From: Solen grandis
Taxonomy: Eukaryota > Mollusca > Bivalvia > Adapedonta > Solenidae
Reading direction: 5' to 3'
DNA: 64,000 bases
Assembly (NCBI GenBank): GCA_021229015.1
Contig: CM037788.1
Location: 42,827,774 to 42,891,773 of the forward strand
Position 1 is the stretch's first letter, and each line of letters begins with the position of its first letter. Below the pieces are notes generated by a model. It had not been told where the DNA came from. It saw only the letters and a program-made list of their open reading frames with translations, and ran no database searches. The position numbers and the translations under genes were made by a program. This document shows, piece by piece, positions 44,085 through 57,300 of the stretch.

Positions 44085-45955
44085 ATTTTTATCATAATCA
44101 GGTGGTTATTATGTCACTAACATTTAATTACAAATGTTATAAAGTTTGCAATGCCGCAGTCTATGAATTTTGTTGCTTTTGTGACGATAAGCTTTGTGCT
44201 TAAATCAAACAAAATCATGTTCGTTTCTGTTACATGTAATTTCTGTTACATGTAATACAAAATTAGAAAGCCCTCTCATGAATGAGAACATCTCAAAGAT
44301 GGACCTATTCCAGCATGACGTTGCTTATCGTGGATGGTTGTAGCGTATGGTTACATGCCATCACGAATGTATTGGGTAGCCGCTGTGTATAATTATTCTT
44401 GCATGACAATACCATGTCACATATGACACGGGAATGACAGTATCTGTTTCCTGAATGGTGTAGTTACCCAATATAAATTCCCAGAAAAATGTGTGCTTGT
44501 CATTAATAACTGACACTTACTGCCACTTTTAGAAATATCGACGCTCCCACTTGCAGAATACTATGGAATTTCTACAGTGAAAAATAATTAAAAAATACAA
44601 AACGAAACCACGTCCAAACCAGTGGTTTTAATTATATCTAAACAATTGGAAACACATCTTTTTAACTTTGCTGTAACTCGATATATCTGGTCTATTGGTG
44701 TAATTATGCTTCGTTCACGACTTGAAACGTCAGTAAAACTGTTTCATCTGGTATGTAATGTTTCAAGTCTATTAGTTAGTCAATAAGTAAATAAAAAATC
44801 TTATCGTGTTATACGTGATTAAAAAAGTTTGATTTTCATCGAGGAAACTCACACTTTCGAGTATTCTTCCCTGAGACAAATTAGGGCATTTTGGGTCGCA
44901 AACGTGGTATTTATACACCTTTTATCTTGTTAAATTACCATCATATTGGACTGAAATGAAACCTAAATTAGAAGACATCCCTAATTTCTTGGCATTCAAA
45001 TGCTCTGGAAATTCTAATTTATCAGCGATTTGTTTCAATGGAACACCTGTATATAAAATCTCTTGCGGACATATTTTTGGAACAGCTATCCTCAGGACCA
45101 ATCGCGTAGCACAAAACACTTTTTGGACCACATACTGCCGTGAACTTCTGATGACTTGTCGTCCCAGAACAGCTTTAGATATGATCTAAATGATATCTTC
45201 GGGGGAACGATTTGCATAATCAATTATTGTTTTAGAAAGAGTGGCATACACCTTATCAATACCATCTTTGCTCAAATGACCATAGCAGAATACCAGAATA
45301 GTCAGTTACATCACACACCTACAGAATTTTGTACAACCTCGTGTGATTACTAATACATTTAATGCAATTTATACCAAGGAACGTCTTGGACTCAATGAAT
45401 GCCTCCAAAGTCAAGATCTAATAACACCGTTTAGGCATGTGTTGTGAAAGAATCATAGGCATTTTTACAAGCCTTTAAAAATCTAACATTTCCGATAGAA
45501 ATAAATAAATGTATTCTTTCGTAGCTGATATAAGACACTGAATGACTGAAGTTTATAAATGCCTATACATATTACAGTCAGAAGCGAACCTTATAGCAAT
45601 TTATCGCTTCGTTTAATGCATGCCATTAAACTCATCTATAAAGATGCTCGTTGTAAATTACACTGAAAGCGCCTCGGATTTTGACATATGTTTATAACCA
45701 GGTATTGTTACGTACAATATATCTTCCATTTAGTCAAACCTCTACTGGATACTTAGACTTGAAATTTACAATCATGTCTTGGCATCACATTCAATCAACT
45801 CCATTTGCTCCTTTATTCTTCCGGCCGCGTCAGATTTATTAAATCCGCTATTTTCATAATTCATTTAGTAATCGACAATGCCTTGCAGCCACGTCATCGG
45901 AAGGGATTTTCCAAATTGATTATTTCTCTTTTTCTTTAAAAATCACATTGAAGAA
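44085..45955. other. No gene recognised
   Basis: Overlapping 69-77-codon frames on both strands near 44922-45189 have no domain. No repeat was found. Confidence 0.4.
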
Positions 45956-48718
45956 AACAAGAGGGCCATGATGGCCCTGGATCGCTCACCTGGTATCATT
46001 AGGCTATGTAAAATCAAGTGACCCCTGGGGCAGCGCCAATTTTGACCCCAGGGTCATGATTTGAACAAACTTGGTAGAGGTCTATTAGCCCATGTTACAT
46101 ACCAAATATCTAAACTCCAGACCTTGTGGATTTTGAGAAGAAGATTTTTCTAGTGTTTTTTTCCAAAATAAGTCTATGTAAAATCAAGTGATCCCTGGGG
46201 CGGGGCCAATTTTCACCAAATTTCTAAACCCCAGGCCATGTGTTTTCTAAAAAGAAGAATTTTCAAGTTATTTCTATATTAACCTATGTAAAATCAGGTG
46301 ACCCCTATGGCGGGGCCAAATTTGACCACAGGGCCATTTGAAAAATTAAGTATAGATCCTAGACAATGTTTCATTTAAAAATTGGGGTTCCCTTCCAAAT
46401 CTCTAAACTCCAGGCTTTGTGATTGCTGAGAAGAAGATTTTTTTCAGGTTTCTCCTATATTAGCCTATGTTTAATCAAGTGACCCCTGGGGCGGGGCCAA
46501 TTTTGACCCCAAGGCCATTATTTGAACCAACTTGGTAGTGATCTACTAGACAATGCTGCACACCAAATATCCAAACCCCAGGCCTTGTGGTTTCTGAGAA
46601 GAAGATTTTTCAATTTGTTTTCTATATTAGCCTATGTTTAATCAAGTGGCCCCTGGGGCGGGGCCTATTTTGAACCCAGGGTCATGATTTGAACAAACTT
46701 GATAGAGATCCACTAGACAATGCTACATACCAAATATCTTAACTCTATGTCTTGTGGTTTCTGAAAAGAAGATTTTTCAAGTTGTTTTCCATATTACCTA
46801 GTTAAAGGCCCTCGGAGGGCCAAATTTGACCCAAGGGCCATATTTGAACAAACTTGGTTGTGACACTAGACAATGCTTCACACTAAATATCTAAACCCCA
46901 GGCCTTGTGGTTTCTGAGAAGAAGATTTTTCAAGTTTTTCCAATATAAGCCTATGTTAAATCAAGTGACCCATGGGGCGGGGCCAATTTTGACCCCAGGG
47001 TCTTGATTTGAACAATCTTTGTAAGTTTCTTTTTTTTTTTATAGCCTATGTTAAATCAAGGACCCTGGGGCGGGGCCAATTTTGACCCAGGGTCTATTTG
47101 AACAATCTTGTAGAGAGTCATAAGATCATGCTACATACCAAATATCTGAACTTCAGGCCCCGGGGGCCAATTCCCCGGGCCATGTTGAAAAATTGGTTGG
47201 ATCTACTAACAATGCTGCACACCAAATATCTAAACCCCAGGCCTTGTGGTTTCGGAAGAATTTTTCAAGTTTTTCTTGTATGGGCTTTTAGGATCGATGA
47301 ATGTCCGTCGTCCGTCCGTCCGTCGTCCACAATTTGTTCGTTTGCACTCTAGCATCTTCATTTTATGAGCAATTATCTTCAAACTTTAAAACAATGTTTA
47401 TAACCATAAAATCTCGGCCAAGTTCGATTATAGCTGATATCGTACCATTAAGTCAGGAGTTATGCCCCTTTTAATATTCAAAAAATGCCATATTTCAAGT
47501 TGTTTACACTCTAGCATCTTCATCTTTTGAGCAATCATCTTCAAACTTTATGACAATGCTTATGACCATAAGGTCTCGATAAAGTTTGATTATGGCTGAG
47601 ATCCGTCAATTAGGTCAGGAGTTATGCCCCTTTTAATATAAAAAAAGCCATATTTCACTTTGTTTACACTCTAGCATCTTCATCATTTTAGCAATCATCT
47701 TCAAACTTTATGACATTGTTAATGACCATAATGTCTCAATTGAGTTCAATTGTGGCTGAGATGGGTCATTTAGGTCAGGAGTTATGCCCCTTTTAATACA
47801 AAAAATGCAAGATTTCACTTTGTTTATTCTCTACCAACTTCATTTTTTTTAACAATCATTTTTAAACTTCAAGACAATGTTTATGCCCATAATCTCACAA
47901 TCGGGTTCAATTATAACTGATATTGACTTGTAAATTTAGGAGTTATGCCCATTTCACCATAAAAAAAAGCCAGATTTCACTTTTACACTCAAGCATCTTT
48001 ATTTCTTAAGTAATCATCTTTCTCAGGTGAGCGACCAAGGGCCATCTTGGCCCTCTTGTTTCATAATTTGAACAATCTTGGTTGTGATCTACTAGACAAT
48101 GCTGCACACTAAATATCTAAACCCCAGGCCTTGTGGTTTCTGAGAAAAGATTTTTCAAGTTTTTCCTATATAAGCCTATGTTAAATCAAGTGACCCATGG
48201 GGCGGGGCCAATTTTGACCCCAGGGTCATAATTTGAACAATCTTGGTAGAGAGTCATACGATCATGCTACATACCAAAAATCAAAAGGCTAGGCCTTGTG
48301 GTTTCGGAGAAGAAGATTTTTCAAGTTTTTCCTATGTTAAATCATGTGACCCCTGGGGCGGGGCCAATTTTGACCCCAGGGTCATAATTTGAACAATCTT
48401 GGTAGATAGTCATAAGATCATGCTACATACTAAAAATCATAAGGCTAGATCTTGTGGTTTCGGAGAAGAAGATTTTTAAAATTTTCATTTTTAAAATCTA
48501 TTTTTAGCTCCTGTGACCTAGATTTTTGACCAATCAAAATAATTTTAACAACTTTGGTAAAGGGCCCCATAATGAACATTCTTGTAAGTTTTATCAGAAG
48601 GAGATGTTGTTTAAAGAAATTGTTGACGACGGACGCACGGACGCACGCAAGGACGACGCACGGCGGACAAAAGGCGATCACAAAAGCTCACCATGAGCAC
48701 GTTGTGCTCAGGTGAGCT
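45956..48718 (+). mobile_element. Tandem-core element, ~2.76 kb, with a second element nested inside
   Basis: Starts AACAAGAGGGCCATGATGGC, then CGCTCACCTGG. It continues as units marked by CTGGGGCGGGGCCAATTTTG (near 46030, 46204, 46490, 46981, 48205 and 48363) and CCAGGCCTTGTGGTTTC. It ends with an ACGG/ACGC microsatellite (48626-48668) and a hairpin GCTCACCATGAGCAC...TGTGCTCAGGTGAGC (48686-48718). Spacing of units varies around 100-180 bp through deletions. No coding capacity. Confidence 0.8.
47280..48062 (+). mobile_element. Nested tandem-core element, ~170-bp units
   Basis: Begins TATGGGCTTTTAGGATCG with GTCCGTCCGTCCGTC (47308-47330) and repeats ACACTCTAGCATCTTCAT at about 47343, 47505 and 47667, with a diverged fourth unit near 47826. 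It ends GGGCCATCTTGGCCCTCTTG, a hairpin. The surrounding CTGGGGCGGGGCC units resume at 48062, so the array is interrupted by this segment. Confidence 0.7.
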
Positions 48719-49079
48719 AAAAATGAAGAAACAGATTGTAAAAGGAATGCTCATTGATAAGTTTATGATGCAAGATTAAAAAAAGGTTTATAATAAATCT
48801 TATTTCATATTCCGAGTTGTCTCATGCGATGGCAGATAGTTACTTTGAGAGCAGACAATCTGTAGACAGCGGTGACGTCTGCAGACCTTATGGGCATAGT
48901 GTCATATTTGAGTCATGACAACGAGACGCTTACGACAATATTGTTTACTAAGGTTACAGACGAAAAAGTAAATCCACAGAAGTAGATTGTCGGCTAGCAA
49001 CCGGAGACTTCAAATAATTTGCGACGAGAAGTAGATCCGACAAAGCTTGTTTATAGTTCACTTGAGCACAACGTCTGGA
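48719..49079. other. No gene recognised
   Basis: Intervening sequence, slightly GC-richer around 48830-49050. No exon identified. Confidence 0.4.
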
Positions 49080-49605
49080 GTTTAGATATTTAGTGTGTAG
49101 CATTGCCTAGTAGTTCGTTCAAATTACATCAAAAGGGTCAAACATTTTTGCTAGAAACCCTCCCCGATTGCCGAGCGGTTAGAGCATCCACCATTGGAGC
49201 CTGAGGTCCTCGGTTCGATCCCCGGCCGCGTCATACCAAAGTTGTAAAAATAATACTGATATAAATTTCGTGCTTGGCGCTCAGCATATCAAGGTAGTTC
49301 CAGAACTGGTTTGCTCGGTGTAAGGATAATGTGACTGAGTGTGGTATCTTGCTACATGCCTACGGCGTGATACTGCAGTGTGTGTAGCACTATATTTGTC
49401 TAAAATAGACATAGTCTCCAAATGACTGAAATACTGTCGGCGGGACAAACCAACAAAGCAAACAATCTTCATATCAGAAGCCACAATGCTTGTAATTTTG
49501 ATAGTTGGTGTGTTGCATGGCCTGGTGATTGATGAACATCCCCCTAGTTTGTTCAAGTCATAGCCCTGGGCTCAAAATTGGCCAAGCCACAGGGGTTACT
49601 TGAGT
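49080..49605 (-). repeat. Reverse-oriented core units split by a SINE
   Basis: GTTTAGATATTTAGTGTGTA (49079) and GCCCTGGGCTCAAAATTGGCC (49563) are complements of the 45956 core unit. The SINE at 49157-49466 lies between them, a nested insertion. Confidence 0.65.
49157..49466 (+). mobile_element. Full-length tRNA-derived SINE (15876 family)
   Basis: The head reads CCCCGATTGCCGAGCGGTTA ... GGTTCGATCCCCGGCC. The body has GCTTGGCGCTCAGCATATC, GGATAATGTGACTGAGTGTG and TAGACATAGTCTCCAAATG, and the end is GGGACAAACCAACAAAGCAAAC. Target duplications are not obvious. Confidence 0.85.
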
Positions 49606-52545
49606 TTATAAAACCTTATATAAAGCTATGGCCTTAAAAATTTGGACCACAGGTACAGTTTTTGTGTATAATCTTGACGATCTTGCTGTATTTCTTACGG
49701 ATAATGTATTCAGTACGACTATGCTAATAGTATAATAAGCAATGAAGGTGAGCGATTTAATGGTTATCTTGGCTCTTATGTTTTGGGGGAATTTCTTTTT
49801 GTCTGGCTGTGGTGTAGCTAAACTTAATTTAAAGTAGAAATAACTACCTGAGTAGTGCATCGTTCCAATGCGATATAATGGCGGAAGCTGAAATCGACAT
49901 CTTTGATTGAAGTGAACATGAGCTAATGCTTCACACTGAACAATAGTGTTCGATTAGTACAGTGTAGCGTCGATTAGTACAGTGTAGCGTCTTTGGTATA
50001 GATAGAAACTAATGGAATAGTTGGACAGGTAAAGATATAGTTCCAAGGTATGATATGTATACTGTGATTTATATGATTTTTGAATGTTACATAATGCTCT
50101 GTCTCTCTCTCTCTCTCTTACACGCTCATAATAAATACATTGTATATACATGTATAGGTAGTGTCATTTGATATTTACAGAGATTGTTACATAATGGTTC
50201 TTTGCTATTAAAAAGTGACTAGCAGCTTCTTGGAGGAACCATATGCCTGCTTAAAATGATTCATGACTAATGTGGTTGGTATGGTCACATATAATCCTTC
50301 ATTGTTAAGACATTTTTTACGTATCAATAGTGCTTAAGGAATATCAAGGTCAGGACATTTTTTACATATCAATGATGCTTTAGGAATATCAAGATCGCTT
50401 TTCCAGCTCTTCCTTTCGTTGTAATAGAGTTAAAGTGAAACCACAAAGGACAGTATGAGCAGTTCTGTCCTGTGTTTAAGACCTTAACAATATGACCGAA
50501 AAGTAGATTGTATTTCCTTTATTTTTCTCGATTTTAATTGATCATATATTGACATAATTATTGTAGACGCAACTGCAGTATTGGAAGCAGTCCCTTTAGC
50601 CGAAATATGGAGCCATGTAAAATGTAGTACATGAACATTGCTCACCGAAGACAAATTGCAGTCATTTCCAAGCAGACGACCACCTATGTCGTTACCAGAC
50701 ATGCATTGTCCCATTTTGATGTCAAATATCTGATGACGTATTCGAGTAATACCATGAATGTTCATATACACATTTTCTTCATTGCGATATTTTCGACTAT
50801 AACTCATGCTATGAAATTGTGGAAAGCTTAATAACAGCGTGAGAGTAGAACACGTCATAGTTCTATAGATAACTCAACATTTGCATAATAACAAGTATGG
50901 TAAGTGATGAAGCATAGCCAAGTGCTATTGGATGTAAATGGAATTTGGAATAAAATGTAATCATTTATTCATTTATTAGTTTTGCTTAAAGGTGTTACCT
51001 CAATCCCTAAATTTGGCGGTGGGGTTTATAAGGAGTGTTTAGTGTTTACAGGAATCTTGAGGATTCAAAAAGATATAAAGCGGCAATATTGCTAAATTGT
51101 CTTGTAGATGTGTCTTTCGCTTCCTATGGCGAATGATCTAACGGTTGAACTAACATCATCTCTCCGTTCTACACCGTGGTATACACCTTCGTTATTTGTT
51201 GTCATTGACACACTGAATGGTCTGGATAAGCTTACCATAGGGTTTATGTAGGCAAGGGTCATAGAATGAGAAAATGTACAAGTCCGACAGGCCAATCGAA
51301 TGCTCTACAAACTGGGCTACATAAGTTTCTTGTTCATTCGATGCCTTACCAGAAGGTCATAGACCTATGAGGTCTGTACATTGACTTGATAACTTGCGAC
51401 AAGGTGAAAATGACAATAGCACGTTCAACATTGAAGTCACACACACACACACACACACACACATCTAGCTTTACATATATATATATATATTTACGCCTTG
51501 TGAATAAAGAAGTAGTTTCAGCCGACCTATATCACTCACAGCGTGGAATATGGATCTTATCTCACTGATAGAACGCAGTATTTTTTTCAGTAAGCATAAA
51601 ATATAATTAAAAACCATTGACACATGTTTATTCTGCTGGTTGTTAGAAAGAACAAAGGAAATTGTTTAAGGCTTTCATGATTGAAAACATTGATAGATTG
51701 CAATATTCCAAAAACTTTTATCACCTTTTGAAAAAAAAAAAAAACAGCATGCACTCAAATTGGTGCGATACACTTCCATACCCCTCTAACGCTTTTCACC
51801 AATCTGCTTTCTTGTTGTCGGCTTATTTTCTGTCTGCAGGATAATATTGTTACAGAAATCATAGAACTGCTCTCATCATAAAATTATATGATCGCCTGGC
51901 ACATATCAAAGGACAGCACAATCTTGAAATTAACAACATGACGTGTATGACACATTATATCATTGGTCAATCTGATACAAAAATTGTAATGACGTCCGTG
52001 TTATCATAGAAAAGATATTCATTTTAAAGTATATCAATCATTATGAGACGATCTTATATATTAAAGTATCAGATAAACTTTCATTAGATGACGTTAACTT
52101 GCACCCGTATCCCCGATAGTATAAGACTGTTGTTCGAAATATAACCAGTTATGAAGTATTAAATACGTTTATATTATATGTTCTGACGTGTTAGACTATC
52201 ATTTGACGTTCCAGCACTATCTCTGTTCTGTGAAGGCGGATAAGTTAACAGCACACATGATGCCAGATATAATTACGCAGACCGACAGCTAATCATCAGG
52301 GATCACAATAACTGCTGCATAATCCCCGTTGACATTTAATAAAATTATTCTATCAATTTTAAATTGAGAAACCATAGCTTAGGTTCGTCAACACCTTCAA
52401 TCACCATTCTATAATGGTTTTATTAAGGTAAAGAACTTGATTGAAAAAGGTGAAACACATGTTTTTGAGACAGAGTTCAAAACAGTAATAGTGTTATAGT
52501 ATATATATATGGGTTTGTAGCAGCATTTAACATACAATAAAAAGA
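49606..52545. other. No gene recognised; microsatellites only
   Basis: AT-rich. Contains (CT)n at 50099-50117, (CA)n at 51439-51462 and (TA)n at 51477-51490. A 124-codon minus-strand frame (50484-50858) has no recognisable domain and is within the length expected by chance. Confidence 0.45.
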
Positions 52546-52615
52546 AAATTTGTTTTGAGTAAATATAGGATATGTCGTTGAGAAGTGATACACGCTCAAA
52601 ACAAACAAATATCCT
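52546..52615. mobile_element. MITE half-site related to 43931
   Basis: TTGTTTTGAGTAAATATAGG and CGCTCAAAACAAACAAATATCCTC form short inverted arms and match the outer parts of the 43931 palindrome. Confidence 0.5.
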
Positions 52616-52720
52616 CTATGAATCACATATATGAAACACGGTGTAGGTATATTGCTGCTTATTTTCAGTTATTACATCAAAAGCACATACATTGATACCA
52701 AATACACTTTTTTACATGAT

Positions 52721-52757
52721 GTCCCCGGTGGCCGAGTGGTGGTTAGAGCGTCCGCCT
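52721..52757 (+). mobile_element. SINE head fragment
   Basis: GTCCCCGGTGGCCGAGTGGT followed by GAGCGTCCGCCTCCGG is the 5' end of the 15876 family, cut after the anticodon arm. Confidence 0.75.
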
Positions 52758-52867
52758 CCGGATTTTTTTTTTCTGATCGCTTCGCAGTCTTCAAGTGCAA
52801 ACGCACTTTGATTCTTTGTTGCCAGCACTGGGTAGCCCTGGGATTGGTGCATGTAAAAAAAATTGTT

Positions 52868-53143
52868 TGTTTGTTTGTGTGTTGGGTTTAACATCTCACC
52901 GACAGTATTTCAGTCATTTGGAGATGATGTTTACTTTAGACAGATATTGTGCTGCCACACTGCAGTATCACGACGTAGACATTGTGCCACAACCAGTCAC
53001 ATTATCCTAGCACCGGGCCAACCAGTCCTGCAACTTCCCTTATATACTGAACGCCAAACATGGAAGCTATAACAGTACCATGGTATGTCGCGGTCGGGGA
53101 TCGAACCCACGACCTCCCGCACCCGAGGTGGACGCTGTATGGT
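52868..53143 (-). mobile_element. Near-full-length SINE (15876 family), inverted
   Basis: From the plus side: (TTTG)n, GGTTTAACATCTCACCGACA, CAGTCATTTGGAGATGATG, CAGTCACATTATCC, then GGGGATCGAACCCACGACCT and CGGTGGACGC-like head. It faces the head fragment at 52721, so the pair forms an inverted SINE arrangement that could fold in a transcript. Confidence 0.85.
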
Positions 53144-53174
53144 ACATGTACACCAATCAAACCACATTACAAAA

Positions 53175-53646
53175 TCTATACAAAAATCAAAGCAAATTTA
53201 GTCAAAATGCGACCAGGTAGAGCTCAAGATTAAGGACACTGTACTTCTCATAGTTGTAATATGTCTATATTTTAAAATTCAAGTCAAAACCTTGTACAAT
53301 TTTTTAGTTAAGTTTTTAGCCATAGAGGCCCTGGAATGCTCACCTGAGTATAGGGCTACCCAAGGAACATCTGAACTAAAATATTTTGAAATCTGGCCAG
53401 TAGTTATGGAGGAGATGATTTTTAAGGTTTTCATTTTTTTTCTTCCCGTTGCCATGGCAACAAGAGTTCTACATGGATAAAGTTTATTATAGCAACTTTT
53501 GCGGAGGTTCACCCTGCCAAGTTTATTCAAATTCTATCCTGCGATTTCAGAGATGTCTTTCAAAGCAAATTAATGACGACGCACGACGGCGGACGCAGGG
53601 TGATCACAAAAGCTCACCCTGTGCACATTGTGCTCAGGTGAGCTAA
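53175..53646 (+). mobile_element. Tandem-core element with terminal hairpin
   Basis: Contains AAATATTTTGAAATCTGGCC and GATGATTTTTAAGGTTTTCAT, then ACGACGCACGACGGCGGACG and the hairpin GCTCACCCTGTGCAC...TGTGCTCAGGTGAGC. This is the same terminus as the element ending at 48718. Confidence 0.75.
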
Positions 53647-53679
53647 AACCTTAACAGAGAGAGAGATAATATAAAAATT

Positions 53680-53876
53680 AGACAGGTAGAGTTACCGTTC
53701 TTGGGCACTGCACTTCTCCTAGTCGCCTAAAGTTTCAAGTAAACTCCTTGAATAGTTTTCAAGTAATGTTCCGGATAAGAATATTCCAAACGACCGACCG
53801 ACAGACCAACCGCCCGACGACAAGGTGATCCCTATAACCCTTCCCACACCGCCTGAACTTCGTTTGGCGGGGATAA
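53680..53876 (+). mobile_element. Tandem-core-type element end with CCGA microsatellite and hairpin
   Basis: CAGGTAGAGTTACCGTTCTT resembles 53214-53236. CGACCGACCGACAGACC (53790 onward) precedes a hairpin CCGCCTGAAC...GTTTGGCGGG (53850-53872). Only one core unit is visible. Confidence 0.6.
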
Positions 53877-55045
53877 AAACTATTGGTGCGTACTTAATGT
53901 TTGGCTTCTAAAATGATCAGTCTGGAACAACAATATTAAAAAGTGTATAATGTGAATGAAACCTCGCAACTTTTAAGATGACAGAAGCCGGATAAATATA
54001 TTGCCTTTATATGGAATGAAATTAATGTTATTTATTGCTTGATTACTTGCTGCACTGTCCGAGTAAAAACAAAAACATATAAACAAGCTTATTAAAATAA
54101 ATAAATAAATAAATGAATACATAATGACTAATACAACATACCAGATATAGTACCTATTGATCTATGAGATATGGTCATTCTTGTGAATATGTTTTTATTT
54201 CTTATCGTGAAATGTGCAGTTAAAAAATGTACAGCTACGGTTGCTTATTGCTTTTTTGCTTTTCTAAAGTTCACAGCTAACCATTTCTGGTATGTATTTT
54301 TTCTTACTACTCGCGCACTTTTCTGTGAAAAGAGGGGGAATATTGATGATTTCAGTATATATCTGAAAGTAAGTAAGGCACTTACTGCAAAATTTCTATA
54401 CAAGGCATGTCAATAACATAGCGACATATAGAAACGATGCACGATGCATTATCAGTTTTAATTTCATCTTGATTTCAGCTTAGCGTACATAAAGGATTCC
54501 GATTTCCCCGAGGGAATTTTTACATACTAGTCACATACATTGGATGTCGGTTAAGGTTGAAAAACCATTTTCTCTGCAAAGTTCGTTTATGGTGGCTGAT
54601 TTCTGTCATTGCACGTTGTCATGTTGTCGGACCGTTTCCGTACCAAAATGACGCGCCAAATCCATAAATAAGTAATTTCTCATTTGTTGAGACCCAAAAA
54701 AACCCACACACTTGTTCATCGCAAATAATTTAGTGCAATATTTCACAAATTATCTTTCTGTTCCAGTCTGTCAAATTGTTAAAACCAAATAGATATATAG
54801 AAAAACAAAGGATTGAAAACGAGAGGATTTTCCGATATGATCTTTAAAAAATTATTTGCATGATTTTGATTTCATTTGCTACATTTGATTACTGAATGCA
54901 GAAATACACAGTGCTTTGCGGAAGGTATGGGCACGATATAATGCCAAAAATGATCTTTTTCTTGTGCTGATGTATTAGATTTACCAGTAAAATAAAGAGA
55001 CCCGACATATTTCTTACTTGATGGGTACCTTAAACATCGTTATTA
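53877..55045. other. No gene recognised
   Basis: AT-rich, with an (AAAT)n run near 54099. No coding signal. Confidence 0.4.
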
Positions 55046-55580
55046 CATTTGTAGCTCGGCTATTTGAAATTGTAGTCACCCGGCGTCGTAGTCGGCGTCT
55101 GCGTCCTATATAAAGAAATCCTATATAGAAATATTAAGGTTTTTTTTAACATTGTCATTATCTACAATTTTACTAAATAGATGTAACTCAAACTTCACAC
55201 ATGCGTTTATCATCATAATCATCATCATCATCAGACCAACAAATAAAAACGGGAACAGTAACTCTTCCAAATATTTTTGCATATTTTTTGGCACTTTTGG
55301 TAATTGCTAATTTCTTTCCATGGGTGCCCCTCATAACACACGCATGAAATTGCATACTTGTGTTGGGGGTCACGCAAAAATACATAACTCTGTCATGATT
55401 TTTAACATAGTTACGCCCTTTATTATTTAGAATATCGGATAAAGTTTTCACACCACCTCATCTTTTCACTTAACCCTTTAATGAATTGCTTTGAAGCTTT
55501 AAAAACCTGTTTATGACCATGAGCCCTACTTGTACATGACAACAGAACATAACTCTGTCTCGGATTTTAACAGAATTAGA
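55046..55580. repeat. Decayed tandem-core element, two units
   Basis: GGCGTCGTAGTCGGCGTCTG near the left end is followed by two diverged units that share CATAACTCTGTC and TTTTAACA(T/G)A(G/A)TTA (near 55381 and 55549). Confidence 0.5.
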
Positions 55581-56560
55581 CCCCTTTCCCGACTTGATTT
55601 TTTTTTTTGAACCCTTTTTTAAATTTTTTTAAATTTTCCTTTCATTTTCTATTGTGTACATTTTGATGATACAGAATTTTCTTTTCTTTTTTTTTTTTTT
55701 TTTTTTTTTGTCATGTTGTCAATTTGCAGATACAGAGATTCTTATTTTGCCTTTAATTGCAATATTTGTTTTTATGGACAAACACTTGAATCGTCGAGCA
55801 TGCTGTCTTACGGGCGGCTCTTTTTGAGTTTTGAAATGACATACGTTATCACCGTACATAAATAAATTGTCATATGCAGTCTGATTGAATGATTGAATTA
55901 ATATAACAGGATGTTTACTGAAAAAATATATCTATACTGGATACGTAATGATATATGTTGTATTACATTTATCGAGTTTCATCTGTTTTCGGAGAATGTA
56001 ATGCCATTTTCAAAACAGACGTTGATATAATAATGTAATTTGTTTCATATTGTCATAGCGAATCTTTCCCACAGAAATTGCAAATTTCCGCTCATAGCAT
56101 GGTTCATGTTGTAAAATAACAGTAAAACTTTATAGCCAATTTAAAAGTGTTTTTTTGTACTACCGTTCACATTTGGAAAACATTCATAGCCAATTTATTT
56201 GATACGGACATTTTAGAGCAAATGTACTCTCTGTAATTATATGCTTTCGAAGACGGTGCAAATGTTCTGTGAAGTGTATTTGTGCAATCAATTTCATTAT
56301 AACTAAAACTAATATAAGCAGATGTTGTTGTTATTGTGACTGATGTGTACTAAGACAAAATACGTAAAACAAGACAGTCGAACACATATGTATCATAAAC
56401 ATGTTTTTCACAATCTCATTAATAGATCACAGTGCTGCCTTCGGAATAGAATAATTCGATTTTGACTTTATGTATTGCAAGGATAATTGCTTATGCTTGA
56501 CCTCAATATCAAATTTACTCATATTTCTGGACTCAAAAACATAGTCAATAATCTTTCAAA
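55581..56560. other. No gene recognised; poly-T tract 55687-55709
   Basis: AT-rich sequence with a long T run. Confidence 0.5.
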
Positions 56561-57300
56561 TGTCTTCTTTGCTATTTGCTTTGCTATTTAAACAGAAACA
56601 AAACAATGATATTCAAATGTCTTCTTCGATTTTGTCTCAGACTCAAGGCCAATGATCTTCAATTGTATTATTGCTCTGGCTAAAGACACTTGGTCAATAA
56701 TCATCAAATGTCTTTCTTGCTCTGGACCCAGACACATGGTCAATAATGATCAAATGTCTTTCTTACTCTGGCTAAAGACAAATGGTCAATGATCATCAAA
56801 TGTCTTTCTTGCTCTGGACCTAAATACATGGCCCATAATCATCAATTGTCTTTCTTGCTCTGGACCAAGATACATTGTCAAAATCATCAAATGTCTTTCT
56901 TGCTCTGGCAGAAATGGCAATACATAAATGTCTTTCTTGCTCTGGCCCAAGACACATGGTCAATGATCATCAAATGTCATTCTTGCTCTGGACCTAGATA
57001 CATGGCCCATTATCATCAATTGTCGTTCTTGCTCTGGACCAAGATACATGGTCAAAATCATCAAATGTCTTTCATGTCTTTCTTGCTCTGGACCAAGACA
57101 CTTGGTCAATAATCATCAAATGTCTTTCTTGCTCTGGACTCAAATGTCTTTCTTGCTCTGGACCCAGACACGGGATCAATGATCATCAAATGTCTTTCGA
57201 CATAGCCAATGATCTACAAATGTCTTCCTTGCTCTGGACTGAGACACATGGTCAATGATTTTTGATTCAGCGACATGGCAATGATCCTTTAAATTCGTTC
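56561..57300. repeat. Tandem repeat of TCAAATGTCTTTCTTGCTCTGG-type units (about 50 bp)
   Basis: More than a dozen imperfect copies of ATCATCAAATGTCTTTCTTG followed by CTCTGGACC(C/A)AGACACATGG. It encodes a 107-codon plus-strand frame full of LSF/SCSG phrases that is a by-product of the repeat. Confidence 0.92.

Noticed and set aside
44922..45189. Overlapping 69- and 77-codon frames on both strands
   Set aside because: No recognisable domain on either strand and no splice context that selects one.
50484..50858. 124-codon minus-strand frame
   Set aside because: No similarity I recognise, no splice or promoter context, and a length reachable by chance in 64 kb of six frames.
56789..57112. 107-codon frame with LSFLLWTKIHGQNHQ-type repeats
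   Set aside because: By-product of the ~50-bp tandem repeat at 56561-57300. No known protein repeat.
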